A stretch of 6,867 nucleotides of DNA from positions 1 through 6,867 of the forward strand of contig JAAOZZ010000456.1 in assembly GCA_012274175.1 (NCBI GenBank), in the 5' to 3' direction. Below the pieces are notes generated by a model that saw nothing but the letters and a program-made list of their open reading frames with translations, had not been told where the DNA came from and did no database searches. The first letter of the stretch is position 1, and every line of letters begins with the position of its first letter. This DNA is from Betaproteobacteria bacterium. GTDB taxonomy: Bacteria; Pseudomonadota; Gammaproteobacteria; Burkholderiales; Usitatibacteraceae. Made by a program: the position numbers and the translations under genes. This document shows positions 1-6,867 of the stretch, one piece after another.

Positions 1-1113
1 GACATGGAATTCGTGCAGTACCACCCCACGTGCATGCCGGGCACGGGCCTGCTCTTCACCGAAGCGTGCCGCGGCGAAGGCGGAGTGCTCCTGAACCGCG
101 ACGGCTACCGCTACCTGCAGGACTACGGCCTCGGCCCCCCTGATCCCTGGCCGCGCAAGAAGGCGATGGAGCTGGGTCCCCGCGACCGCCTCTCCCAGGC
201 CTTCTGGCACGAGGAGCGCAAGGGCCGCACCATCGACACACCCCAGGGCTCGGCCGTGCACCTCGACCTGCGCCACCTCGGGGAAGCGAAGCTGCGCGAG
301 CGCCTGCCGCAGATCTACGAGATGGCCGAGCAGTTCCTCGGCATCGATCCCGCCCGCGAGCCGATCCCGGTGCGCCCCGCGGTGCACTACACGATGGGCG
401 GCATCCCGACCGACGTGAATGCCGCCGCGCCCCTGCCGGGCCTCTATGCCGCCGGCGAATGCGCGAGCAGCGGCATCCACGGCGCGAACCGGCTGGGTTC
501 CAATTCCCTCGCCGAGCTCTGCGTCTTCGGCAAGGTGGCGGGCGAGCAGGCGGCGCGCTTCGCGCGCGCGGCGATCGGGAGCAACGGGGTCGCGCTGCGC
601 TGGCAGGCCCAGGACGCGCGGGATCGCGCCACGCGGCCCCTGCGGGGCCCGGGCGGAGGCGAACGGCTCTCATCGGTACGCGAGGACATGGCGCGCGCCA
701 TGGAGCAGGGCTGCGGCATCTATCGCACCGGGGCGCAGATCGAGCAGACGTGTCGTACCCTCGCGGAGCTGAAGGAGCGCGTGGGGCGCGTGACGCTCGG
801 CGATCGCGCGGAAGGATGGAACACCGAATGGCTCGCGACCCTCGAGCTGGGCTTCCAGCTCGATGTCGCCGAGGCCATGGCCCATTCGGCGCTCGCGCGG
901 CGCGAGTCGCGCGGGGCGCACCAGCGCCTCGACGAAGGCTGCACCGAGCGCGACGACGCCGGGTACCTCAAGCACACGATGGCATGGCAGGTGGGCGACG
1001 GCGCCCCGCGCATCGGCTGGAGCGACGTGGTGATCACGCGCTCGCCGCCGGGCACGCGCGCCTACGGCGCCGCAGGCGAGGCGGCGGACCTCGAGCAGGC
1101 AACCGATGCCTGA
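1..1113 (+). CDS. frdA: Fumarate reductase flavoprotein subunit FrdA (5' end missing)
   Basis: This is the catalytic FAD subunit of quinol:fumarate reductase, which reduces fumarate to succinate on the cytoplasmic face of the membrane. The gene is open at the left edge; about 224 N-terminal residues, including the FAD-attachment region, lie outside. Counting the first codon (GAC) as 1, substrate-site residues recognisable against E. coli FrdA are His8 (QYHPT, E. coli H232), Thr20-Glu21 (T244/E245), Arg61 (GPRD, R287), His129 (HYTMGG, H355) and Arg164 (HGANRLGSNS, R390). The C-terminus (PPGTRAYG...) resembles FrdA rather than SdhA. The stop overlaps the frdB start by 8 bases, so the two are probably translationally coupled. 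The first visible ATG at position 4 is internal, not the true start. The FrdA assignment rests on long runs of near identity to the remembered E. coli protein and on the frdBCD genes that follow. Confidence 0.96.
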   Translation, partial: DMEFVQYHPTCMPGTGLLFTEACRGEGGVLLNRDGYRYLQDYGLGPPDPWPRKKAMELGPRDRLSQAFWHEERKGRTIDTPQGSAVHLDLRHLGEAKLRERLPQIYEMAEQFLGIDPAREPIPVRPAVHYTMGGIPTDVNAAAPLPGLYAAGECASSGIHGANRLGSNSLAELCVFGKVAGEQAARFARAAIGSNGVALRWQAQDARDRATRPLRGPGGGERLSSVREDMARAMEQGCGIYRTGAQIEQTCRTLAELKERVGRVTLGDRAEGWNTEWLATLELGFQLDVAEAMAHSALARRESRGAHQRLDEGCTERDDAGYLKHTMAWQVGDGAPRIGWSDVVITRSPPGTRAYGAAGEAADLEQATDA

Positions 1114-1849
1114 GCCGCGCACCATCACCGTCGAGGTCCTGCGCTACCAGCCCGCGAAGGGCACGAACCCGTACGTCGATCGCTGGACCATCCCCTATAC
1201 CGAAGACATGTCCGTCCTGCAGGGCCTGCAGTACATCAAGGACACCCTGGACGGCTCCCTCACGTTCCGCTGGTCGTGCCGGATGGCGATCTGCGGCAGC
1301 TGCGGGATGATGATCGGCGGCGTGCCGAAGCTCGCGTGCCGTACGTTCCTGCGGGACCTCGCTCCCGGCCCCGTGCGGGTCGAGGCCCTCGCCCATTTTC
1401 CGATCGAGCGCGACCTCGTGGTGGACGCCGAGGATTTCGTGGGCAAGCTCGAGCGCATCAAGCCGTGGATCGAGCCGCGCGAGCCGCGCACCCTCGAGGA
1501 GGGCCCCTACACCCAGACGCCCGCCCAGCTCGCCCGCTACGAATCCTTCAGCCACTGCATCAACTGCATGCTCTGCTACTCCGCCTGCCCGCAGTACGGG
1601 CTGAATCCCGATTTCCTCGGCCCCGGCCTCACGGCGCTGCTGCATCGCTACAACAGCGACTCGCGCGACGGGGCGAGCGCGGAGCGCATGCAGCTCGTGC
1701 ATTCCGAGGAAGGTGTCTGGAGCTGCACCGCCGTGGGCTATTGCTCCGAGGTCTGCCCCAAGCAGGTGGACCCCGCCAACGCGGTGAACGTGAACAAGAC
1801 GGCGAGCGCGATCGACTGGTTCGCGCGCTTCCTGCCGGGCAAGCGCTGA
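1106..1849 (+). CDS. frdB: Fumarate reductase iron-sulfur subunit FrdB
   Basis: This is the electron-transfer subunit linking the quinone site in FrdCD to the FAD in FrdA. It has 247 residues, against about 244 in E. coli. The [2Fe-2S] ligands are Cys58, Cys63, Cys66 and Cys78 in an N-terminal ferredoxin-like domain (RWSCRMAICGSCGMM). The C-terminal domain has CINCMLCYSACP (Cys151, 154, 157, 161) and WSCTAVGYCSEVCPK (Cys207, 213, 217), the pattern that holds the [4Fe-4S] and [3Fe-4S] clusters. Lys231 aligns with E. coli FrdB Lys228, a quinone-pocket residue. The ATG lies inside the end of frdA, and no strong Shine-Dalgarno precedes it, which fits translational coupling. The stop is followed after one base by the frdC ATG. 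Nothing is missing or broken. Confidence 0.97.
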   Translation: MPEPRTITVEVLRYQPAKGTNPYVDRWTIPYTEDMSVLQGLQYIKDTLDGSLTFRWSCRMAICGSCGMMIGGVPKLACRTFLRDLAPGPVRVEALAHFPIERDLVVDAEDFVGKLERIKPWIEPREPRTLEEGPYTQTPAQLARYESFSHCINCMLCYSACPQYGLNPDFLGPGLTALLHRYNSDSRDGASAERMQLVHSEEGVWSCTAVGYCSEVCPKQVDPANAVNVNKTASAIDWFARFLPGKR

Positions 1850-1850
1850 C

Positions 1851-2249
1851 ATGGCCCTCCGGCGCACCTACGTGAGGTCCATGGACGGCTGGTGGCGCCG
1901 CGATCCGTTCTTCATCCACTACATGGCGCGCGAGGCGACCGCGGTGTTCGTGGTGGCCTACGCGCTGATCCTGCTGGCGGGCGTGATCCGCCTGTCCCAG
2001 GGCGAGGCGGCGTTCGGCGAGTGGCTCGAGGGACTCGCGAACCCGTGGTCCATCGCTTTCCACGTCGCTCTCTGCGCGATCTTCGCCTACCACACGTGGA
2101 GCTGGTTTCGCATCATGCCCAAGACGATGCCGCCGGTGGTGGTGGGCGGACGCAGGCTTCCGGGAGCGGCGATCACCGCGCTGGGGCTCGCGGCCGCTGC
2201 GATCGCCTCCGCCGCCTTCGTGGCCTTCGTGGCGTGGCTCGCATCGTGA
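1851..2249 (+). CDS. frdC: Fumarate reductase membrane anchor subunit FrdC
   Basis: This is one of two hydrophobic anchors that hold FrdAB on the membrane and form the quinol site. It has 132 residues, close to the E. coli length of 131. The N-terminus (YVRSMDGWW...FFIHYMAREATAV) follows E. coli FrdC closely. Arg27-Glu28 match E. coli R28/E29, which bind the proximal quinol, and His81 in the second helix region (AYHTWSWF) matches the conserved E. coli His82. Three membrane segments are visible at roughly residues 29-48, 66-86 and 106-131. The start follows the frdB stop by one base (TGACATG). The end overlaps the frdD GTG start (GTGA). The E. coli-type C+D pair implies a haem-free anchor, as opposed to the diheme single-subunit FrdC of epsilonproteobacteria. 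Confidence 0.95.
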   Translation: MALRRTYVRSMDGWWRRDPFFIHYMAREATAVFVVAYALILLAGVIRLSQGEAAFGEWLEGLANPWSIAFHVALCAIFAYHTWSWFRIMPKTMPPVVVGGRRLPGAAITALGLAAAAIASAAFVAFVAWLAS

Positions 2250-2599
2250 AGCGCTCGAACCAGCCGGTCTTCTGGGTGCTCTTCGGCGCGGGCGGGATGC
2301 TCTCGGCGCTGCTGGGCGCCGCCCTGGTCTTCGTCACCGGCATCGCCGCGCCGCTGCACTGGCTGCCGACGCGGACGATGGGCTACGAGGGCGTGCTCGC
2401 GTTCTGCCGCAACGGGGCGGGAAAGGCCTTCGTGTTCGCGGTGATCTCGCTTTTCCTGTGGCACGGAGCGCACCGCATCTACCATAGCCTGCACGACCTG
2501 GGCTTGCATACCGGGATGGTCGCGAAGGCGGCGTGCTACGGGCTCGCGGCCGCGGCCACGATCCTCGCCGCGGCGACGCTGCTGCAGCTGGGCTTCTAG
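2246..2599 (+). CDS. frdD: Fumarate reductase membrane anchor subunit FrdD
   Basis: This is the second anchor of fumarate reductase, with 117 residues against 119 in E. coli. The start is the GTG at 2246, which overlaps the frdC stop (GTGA). An open frame continues upstream in the same phase, but that part is out-of-frame frdC sequence. The mature N-terminus (KRSNQPVFWVLFGAGGM) matches E. coli FrdD almost residue for residue. Trp10 corresponds to the quinone-pocket tryptophan. HRIYHSLHD (His76, His80, His83) corresponds to the E. coli HRMHHAMHD segment. Three membrane helices are visible at about 8-33, 58-75 and 92-115. No Shine-Dalgarno is evident, so translation is probably coupled to frdC. 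The gene ends 5 bases before the convergent usp stop, with no recognisable T-tailed terminator between them. Confidence 0.94.
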   Translation: MKRSNQPVFWVLFGAGGMLSALLGAALVFVTGIAAPLHWLPTRTMGYEGVLAFCRNGAGKAFVFAVISLFLWHGAHRIYHSLHDLGLHTGMVAKAACYGLAAAATILAAATLLQLGF

Positions 2600-2604
2600 G
2601 CGCG

Positions 2605-3030
2605 CTAGCGCACGATCAGCAGCGGTGTCTTCACCGTGGCGAGCACCTTGGTGGTGACCGAGCCCAGCACGAGGTTGGAAAGCGCGCCTTCGCCGTGGGA
2701 GCCCATGACGATGAGGTCGATGTCGTGCTTCTTCACGAAGGCGGCGATCTCGCGCACCACATCGCCCGTGCACCACGTGGCCTCGAACGCGACGCCGGCC
2801 TTGGTGAGCTCCTTCTTCGCGGGGGCGAGCGCTTCCTCGCTGTCCTCCCGCAGGTACTTCTCCAGCGCCGACTTGCCCGCGCGCGCGGCCGCCCCGGGGT
2901 AGGGCACCGGCGGATGCACGTGCAGCACGTGCACCTCGGGCATCTCGGCAAACCATCGGATGTGCCGCGCGAGCTGGCGGGCGGCGCGCTTGGTGAACTC
3001 GGAGCCGTCGGCGGCGAGCAGGATCTTCAT
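2605..3030 (-). CDS. Universal stress protein (UspA family, ATP-binding type)
   Basis: This is a cytoplasmic single-domain universal stress protein of 141 residues, the usual family length. The fold starts with MKILLAADGSEFTKRA, where Asp8 is the usual adenine-contacting aspartate. The ATP-binding signature G-x2-G-x9-G-S is intact at Gly110, Gly113 and Gly123-Ser124 (GSHGEGALSNLVLGS), so this is predicted to bind ATP like MJ0577 rather than being a nucleotide-free UspA. The ATG overlaps the stop of the upstream cytochrome c gene as ATGA (3027-3030). No Shine-Dalgarno is seen, so translation depends on the cytochrome message. The open frame continues upstream past this ATG, but that is shadow sequence inside the cytochrome gene. 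Usp genes linked to FNR-controlled genes are common in proteobacteria; here the link to an anaerobic role is inference. Confidence 0.93.
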   Translation of the reverse strand: MKILLAADGSEFTKRAARQLARHIRWFAEMPEVHVLHVHPPVPYPGAAARAGKSALEKYLREDSEEALAPAKKELTKAGVAFEATWCTGDVVREIAAFVKKHDIDLIVMGSHGEGALSNLVLGSVTTKVLATVKTPLLIVR

Positions 3031-3686
3031 GGCGACGTGGGGTGCTTTACGCTGGTCTGGAACATGTAGGTGATGGCCGCCCGCATCTCGGCGTCGGTGA
3101 GGTTGGCCATGCCGCCGCGCGCGGGCATGCCGCCGTGGCCGTTGATGGCCGAGCGCACGAGGGAATCCAGGCCCGGGCCGGCGCGCCGGATCCACTCCTT
3201 GCGATCGCCGATGCGAGGCGCGCCGTTCACGCCCTTCTCGTGGCACTTGTGGCATTGCGCCTGGACGATCTGCTCGCCGGTGCGCTCCTTCGGCGGGCGC
3301 GCGCGGTCGATGGGCTCGGTCCAGTGCCCGCCGGACTGGTTCACCATGTACGTGATGGCCCGCTCGAGTTCCAGGTCGGAGGTGTCCATCTTGCCGCCGT
3401 GGGGCGGCATCTTGCGCAGGCCCGCGATCGCGTGCTTGGTGAGGCCGCTGAGGCCTTGGGACGCGCGGGATTTCCACGCCGCCGCGTCTCCGATGCGCGG
3501 AGCGCCGTTGGCCCCGGTCCCGTGGCACTGGACGCACACCTGCTTCACCAGCTGCTCGCCGCTGCGCTCCGGCGGCACGGCCCCGGAATCGGACAGCGCC
3601 GGTGCGGCCGCGCAGGCGAGCGCCAGCATGAGGGCCATGCGTGCCGACCGGGACGCGGCCGGCAGGATAGGGGCCAGTTGCGACAT
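3027..3686 (-). CDS. Periplasmic diheme cytochrome c (tandem c5-like domains)
   Basis: This is a 219-residue exported c-type cytochrome. A signal peptide is visible: basic residues around 13-16, a hydrophobic stretch MALMLALACAAA at 17-28, and a likely cleavage near Ala30. Two homologous domains follow. Domain 1 (about 42-120) has haem motif CVQCH at 51-55 and a probable axial Met93 in MPPHGG. Domain 2 (about 136-212) has CHKCH at 145-149 and a probable axial Met187 in MPARGG. Both share GEQ(L/I)V, NGAPRIGD and AITYM, showing a tandem duplication. The MP-x-x-GG motif resembles cytochrome c5. The role is probably periplasmic electron transfer; the redox partner cannot be told from the sequence. 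The ATG is supported by AAGGAG seven bases upstream. The stop overlaps the usp start, making a two-gene operon. Confidence 0.93.
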   Translation of the reverse strand: MSQLAPILPAASRSARMALMLALACAAAPALSDSGAVPPERSGEQLVKQVCVQCHGTGANGAPRIGDAAAWKSRASQGLSGLTKHAIAGLRKMPPHGGKMDTSDLELERAITYMVNQSGGHWTEPIDRARPPKERTGEQIVQAQCHKCHEKGVNGAPRIGDRKEWIRRAGPGLDSLVRSAINGHGGMPARGGMANLTDAEMRAAITYMFQTSVKHPTSP

Positions 3687-3693
3687 GAACTCA

Positions 3694-3699
3694 CTCCTT
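3694..3699 (-). promoter_or_regulatory. Shine-Dalgarno for the cytochrome c gene
   Basis: The minus strand reads AAGGAG followed by seven bases (TGAGTTC) and ATG. It is a strong site that fixes the start at 3686 rather than at the internal Met17 codon. Confidence 0.85.
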
Positions 3700-3747
3700 C
3701 GTGGGATGGCGGCGCGGACAGCGCCCGCGCCCGTTGTCGATGCCCCA

Positions 3748-3789
3748 TAGATAACTCCGGGGCGCGCGGAGCACCATGATACGCGTCAA
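3748..3789 (-). promoter_or_regulatory. Candidate FNR-type promoter for the cytochrome c-usp operon
   Basis: On the minus strand, 3789-3776 reads TTGAC-GCGT-ATCAT, eight of ten matches to the FNR/Anr consensus TTGAT-N4-ATCAA. A -10-like TATCTA (3753-3748, three of six matches, beginning TAT) is centred 32 bases downstream. That is the spacing of a class II FNR promoter with the activator centred at -41.5, and it would place transcription start near 3741 with a leader of about 54 bases. No good -35 box is visible, as expected when FNR substitutes for it. The -10 is weak, so this is a prediction only. Confidence 0.42.
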
Positions 3790-3829
3790 ATCGGCGGCAA
3801 ATCGGGCGCGCGGACGCCCACGGCGGGAC

Positions 3830-4513
3830 CTAGCGCGCGGTGACCACGAGCTTCTGGTACAGCCCGCCGTAGAACGTCTCCTTGCGGATCGAGGCGACCC
3901 GTTCCGCGGGCAGCCAGCGTTCCACCTCGTGGTTCCACAGGTCGAGCGCGAAGGGCTCGAAATTGCGCAGGATCCACCGCATCACCGCGCGCAGGGGATG
4001 CCAGCGGCCGGGCGCGTGGTAGTCCACGATCACCACCTGCGCGCCGGGCTTGGCCACGCGCAGCGCCTCGTCGAGCGTGCGCCGCCGGACCTCGAGCGGC
4101 ATCTCGTGCAGCAGGAAGAAGAGCACGACGCGCTCGTAGGAGGCATCGGGAAAGCGCAGGTCCGAGGCGTCCCGCTGGACGAGGTTCGCCTGGGCATGGG
4201 CGGGAAGCTTGGCCTGGAGATTCTGCAGCTGGATCGGCAGCACGTCGACCACGTCGAGGGCGCCCGCGCCGGCGTGCACGCGCTCGGCGAGGCACGGAGT
4301 GAAGTCGCCGTACACGCAAGCGACCTGGAGCGTGCGCCCCGGAAGCTCGGTCCCCAGCTCCGCGAGCGCCCCGTCGCGCAGCTTCGCGAAGTTGCCCCAC
4401 AGGATCAGGTTCACGAGCCACTGCCGCTCGAAGAGCCGCACGGCATTCGGGTGGACGTAGGCCCACCAGTAGGTGTCGTGCAGGTATTGCGGGACGGCGG
4501 CGGCTTCTTGCAT
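3830..4513 (-). CDS. rquA: Rhodoquinone biosynthesis protein RquA (SAM-dependent, methyltransferase fold)
   Basis: RquA converts ubiquinone to rhodoquinone by replacing a methoxy group on the ring with an amino group. The family has a class I methyltransferase fold and is reported to take the amino group from S-adenosylmethionine. The protein has 227 residues. The N-terminal block typical of the family is clear: YLHDTYWWAYVHPNAVRLFE at 10-29, then RQWLVNLILWGNF at 30-42. Motif I is QVACVYGDF at 63-71, an atypical SAM motif in place of the usual E/D-x-G-x-G-x-G. Other landmarks are Asp90 (post-I acid), RDASDLRFPDASY at 114-126 and KPGAQVVIVDYHAPG at 155-169. I chose the ATG at 4513 because AGGAGG lies four bases upstream; an in-frame ATG at 4582 has no such support. 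The gene lies convergent to frdABCD, which suggests rhodoquinol as the fumarate reductase donor. A generic ubiquinone or menaquinone methyltransferase is the main alternative. Confidence 0.87.
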   Translation of the reverse strand: MQEAAAVPQYLHDTYWWAYVHPNAVRLFERQWLVNLILWGNFAKLRDGALAELGTELPGRTLQVACVYGDFTPCLAERVHAGAGALDVVDVLPIQLQNLQAKLPAHAQANLVQRDASDLRFPDASYERVVLFFLLHEMPLEVRRRTLDEALRVAKPGAQVVIVDYHAPGRWHPLRAVMRWILRNFEPFALDLWNHEVERWLPAERVASIRKETFYGGLYQKLVVTAR

Positions 4514-4517
4514 GGAT

Positions 4518-4523
4518 CCTCCT
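4518..4523 (-). promoter_or_regulatory. Shine-Dalgarno for rquA
   Basis: The minus strand reads AGGAGG, four bases (ATCC), then ATG. It decides the start at 4513 over the longer in-frame ATG at 4582. Confidence 0.8.
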
Positions 4524-4544
4524 GGTGGCGGGCGTCGGACCGAA

Positions 4545-4673
4545 TCAACCGGAACGGGGCCCGTCCGAGACGATACGCCCATCCACCAGGTCGATCACGC
4601 GGTCGCAGGACGCGGCCCACGGGGCGACGAGCACGGCCACGACGGCGAATGCCTGCTTGCGGGATGGCTTCAT
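4545..4673 (-). pseudogene. Possible remnant: C-terminal tail of an ABC-transporter ATPase
   Basis: A 42-codon open frame runs from ATG 4673 to TGA 4545, ending 31 bases before the rquA start. Its second half, CDRVIDLVDGRIVSDG (residues 23-38), looks like the end of LolD/MacB-type ABC ATPases, which typically read ...ADRVI-x-L-x-DGRIV. The preceding AVVAVLVAPWAAS resembles the usual AVVMVTHDP-x-AAS, but the T-H-D of the H-loop is replaced by L-V-A, so the catalytic histidine is absent. No Walker A, signature or Walker B motif is found upstream in this frame. It is best read as a decayed 3' end of a lost transporter gene. It could instead be a short leader peptide of rquA or a chance resemblance. 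I see no spaced Shine-Dalgarno for it; GGGAG ends only one base before the ATG. Confidence 0.4.
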
Positions 4674-4679
4674 GCTCCC

Positions 4680-4720
4680 ATTTTCGGCGGCGGCGGCGAT
4701 CGGCGATTGATCCCGCGCAA
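4680..4720 (-). promoter_or_regulatory. Candidate FNR-like promoter for rquA
   Basis: The minus strand at 4720-4707 reads TTGCG-CGGG-ATCAA: one perfect FNR half-site (ATCAA) and three of five in the other. A -10-like GAAAAT (4685-4680, four of six matches) lies 31 bases from the site centre, close to class II spacing, with a predicted start near 4673 and a leader of about 160 bases to rquA. The second half-site is degenerate, so confidence is low. It could equally be one part of a shared control region with the stronger palindrome at 4752. Confidence 0.27.
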
Positions 4721-4751
4721 TGTCCGCATCGCCGGACGGATGGCCGCGCCA

Positions 4752-4792
4752 TTGACGGGTGTCAACCCGGAAGGTGAACTCGCCTCCAGAAT
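4752..4792 (+). promoter_or_regulatory. Perfect FNR/Crp-family palindrome and -10 upstream of the MshEN-like gene
   Basis: Positions 4752-4765 read TTGAC-GGGT-GTCAA, a perfect two-fold palindrome with the 5-4-5 spacing of FNR-family operators. It differs from canonical TTGAT/ATCAA only at the inner base of each half; FNR-like regulators such as Dnr or FixK-type proteins also use related halves. On the plus strand CAGAAT (4787-4792, four of six to TATAAT) is centred 31 bases downstream, placing a start near 4799 and giving a leader of about 55 bases to the GTG at 4854. The palindrome itself is certain. Which regulator binds it, and whether it serves the right-hand gene, rquA (starting about 245 bases to its left), or both, is inference. 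Confidence 0.5.
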
Positions 4793-4842
4793 GAGACTAT
4801 CAATGTCGCGCGCATTTCCACCCCGCGCGAACGCCCGAAACC

Positions 4843-4847
4843 GGGAG
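4843..4847 (+). promoter_or_regulatory. Shine-Dalgarno supporting the GTG start at 4854
   Basis: GGGAG is followed by six bases and GTG. It favours the start at 4854 over in-frame ATGs at 4791 and 4803, which lack a well-spaced site and would lie at or before the predicted transcription start. Confidence 0.5.
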
Positions 4848-4853
4848 CGGCCA

Positions 4854-5265
4854 GTGGAATCCGGACGACGAATACTCCTCGAGGCCCTCGAGCTGCCCGC
4901 GGCGGCGCGGGCCGCCATGACGCTCGTATTGGAACGCCGTCTGGAGGACGCGAAGACCCTCGCCTTGATCGCCGCCGGCGATCCGCGGCGCATGGCGGTC
5001 CTCGTGCACGAGGCGGCCACGCTCGGCACGGCGCGGCCGTTGCGCCTCGGGCAGATCCTCCTCGCGCAGGGCCTGGTCACCTCGCGCGCCTTGGCGGAGG
5101 CGCTCGCCACCCACAGGGCCGCGGGTCGCAGGATCGGCGCGCAACTGGTGGCGGACGGCGAGCTCGATCCGCGCGAGGTCGCGGGGGCCTTGTGGCTGCA
5201 GCACAAGCTGCGCTCCGCGGCGCTGGCACTCGCGGGCGCGAGCGGCCCGGCAGCCGCGCCGCCCA

Positions 5266-5282
<17 letters not shown>
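4854..5282 (+). CDS. Small protein with a stand-alone MshEN-like (c-di-GMP-binding type) domain
   Basis: This 142-residue protein has no signal peptide and no membrane segment. Residues 64-116 fit the two-motif pattern of the MshEN domain, found at the N-terminus of type II secretion and pilus ATPases such as MshE. Each motif is 24 residues with R-L-G at 1-3, L at 6, G at 10, L at 17, L at 21 and Q at 24, separated by five residues. Motif 1 is Arg64-His87 (Gln replaced by His87), the spacer is RAAGR, and motif 2 is Arg93-Gln116 (Leu replaced by Ile94 and Val109). No Walker A or ATPase domain follows; the protein ends about 26 residues later. The N-terminal 60 residues are Ala/Leu-rich, helical in appearance and unrecognised. 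A role as a small c-di-GMP effector is inference. The 3' end overlaps the convergent P-type ATPase gene by 17 bases. ATG starts at 4803 or 4791 are alternatives. Confidence 0.68.

Positions 5283-6867
<1,585 letters not shown>

Noticed and set aside
1892..2245. Long open frame running into frdD from inside frdC.
   Set aside because: It is the out-of-frame shadow of frdC. The FrdD similarity starts exactly after the GTG at 2246.
2602..2611. Perfect palindrome GCGCTAGCGC between and over the frdD and usp ends, possible shared terminator.
   Set aside because: It has no loop, is only five base pairs per arm and lacks a T-tract on either side. It overlaps the usp stop codon and is probably incidental in GC-rich sequence.
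3031..3537. Upstream continuation of the usp reading frame to 3537, suggesting a fusion protein.
   Set aside because: The stretch is an arginine/proline-rich shadow of the cytochrome gene in another frame. The Usp fold begins at the ATG at 3030.
3804..3819. GGGCG...CGCCC hairpin just downstream of rquA as an intrinsic terminator.
   Set aside because: The stem is only five base pairs and the following minus-strand sequence (CGATTTGCC) lacks a proper T-run.
4514..4582. N-terminal extension of rquA to ATG 4582 (MGVSSRTG...).
   Set aside because: AGGAGG precedes the ATG at 4513, the family similarity begins just after it, and the extension looks like untranslated leader.
4473..4853. Upstream extension of the MshEN-like frame, giving a 269-residue protein from ATG 4473.
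   Set aside because: The extension runs across the rquA start and intergenic operators on the opposite strand, is low-complexity in composition, shows no domain, and has no Shine-Dalgarno at 4473.

Overview
The window is GC-rich, densely coding DNA, most likely from a betaproteobacterium. I judge this from the four-gene E. coli-type fumarate reductase, an RquA-type rhodoquinone enzyme, a cytochrome c5-like diheme protein and a REP-like palindrome with a GGGGTCTGTCCCC core. The assignment is a judgement from protein style, not from a search.

Layout. Positions 1-2599 (+) hold the distal part of frdA and complete frdB, frdC and frdD, a tightly overlapping operon for membrane-bound quinol:fumarate reductase. 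It meets head-on a minus-strand block read from right to left. That block is rquA (4513-3830), a 143-base gap with a candidate FNR-type promoter, a secreted diheme cytochrome c (3686-3027), and a universal stress protein (3030-2605) joined to the cytochrome gene by an ATGA overlap. Upstream of rquA is a divergent control region (about 4514-4853). It contains the apparent tail of a lost ABC-transporter ATPase gene and two FNR-like sites, one of them a perfect TTGAC-N4-GTCAA palindrome. To its right is a small plus-strand gene (4854-5282) whose product matches the two-motif pattern of a stand-alone MshEN-type c-di-GMP-binding domain. It overlaps tail-to-tail with a P2-type cation ATPase gene (5266-6867, minus) that runs off the right edge at its phosphorylation motif.

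How the genes fit together. FrdABCD passes electrons from a low-potential quinol to fumarate. RquA converts ubiquinone to rhodoquinone, which has a low enough potential for that job in organisms without menaquinone. Their adjacency suggests a rhodoquinol-fumarate respiration locus. The FNR-like sites, the cytochrome and the Usp protein fit a low-oxygen theme, but the regulatory sites are read by eye only.

The most unusual structural feature is a REP-like inverted repeat (6635-6693) lying in frame inside the nucleotide-binding domain of the P-type ATPase. It adds or replaces about 20 residues without breaking the gene.
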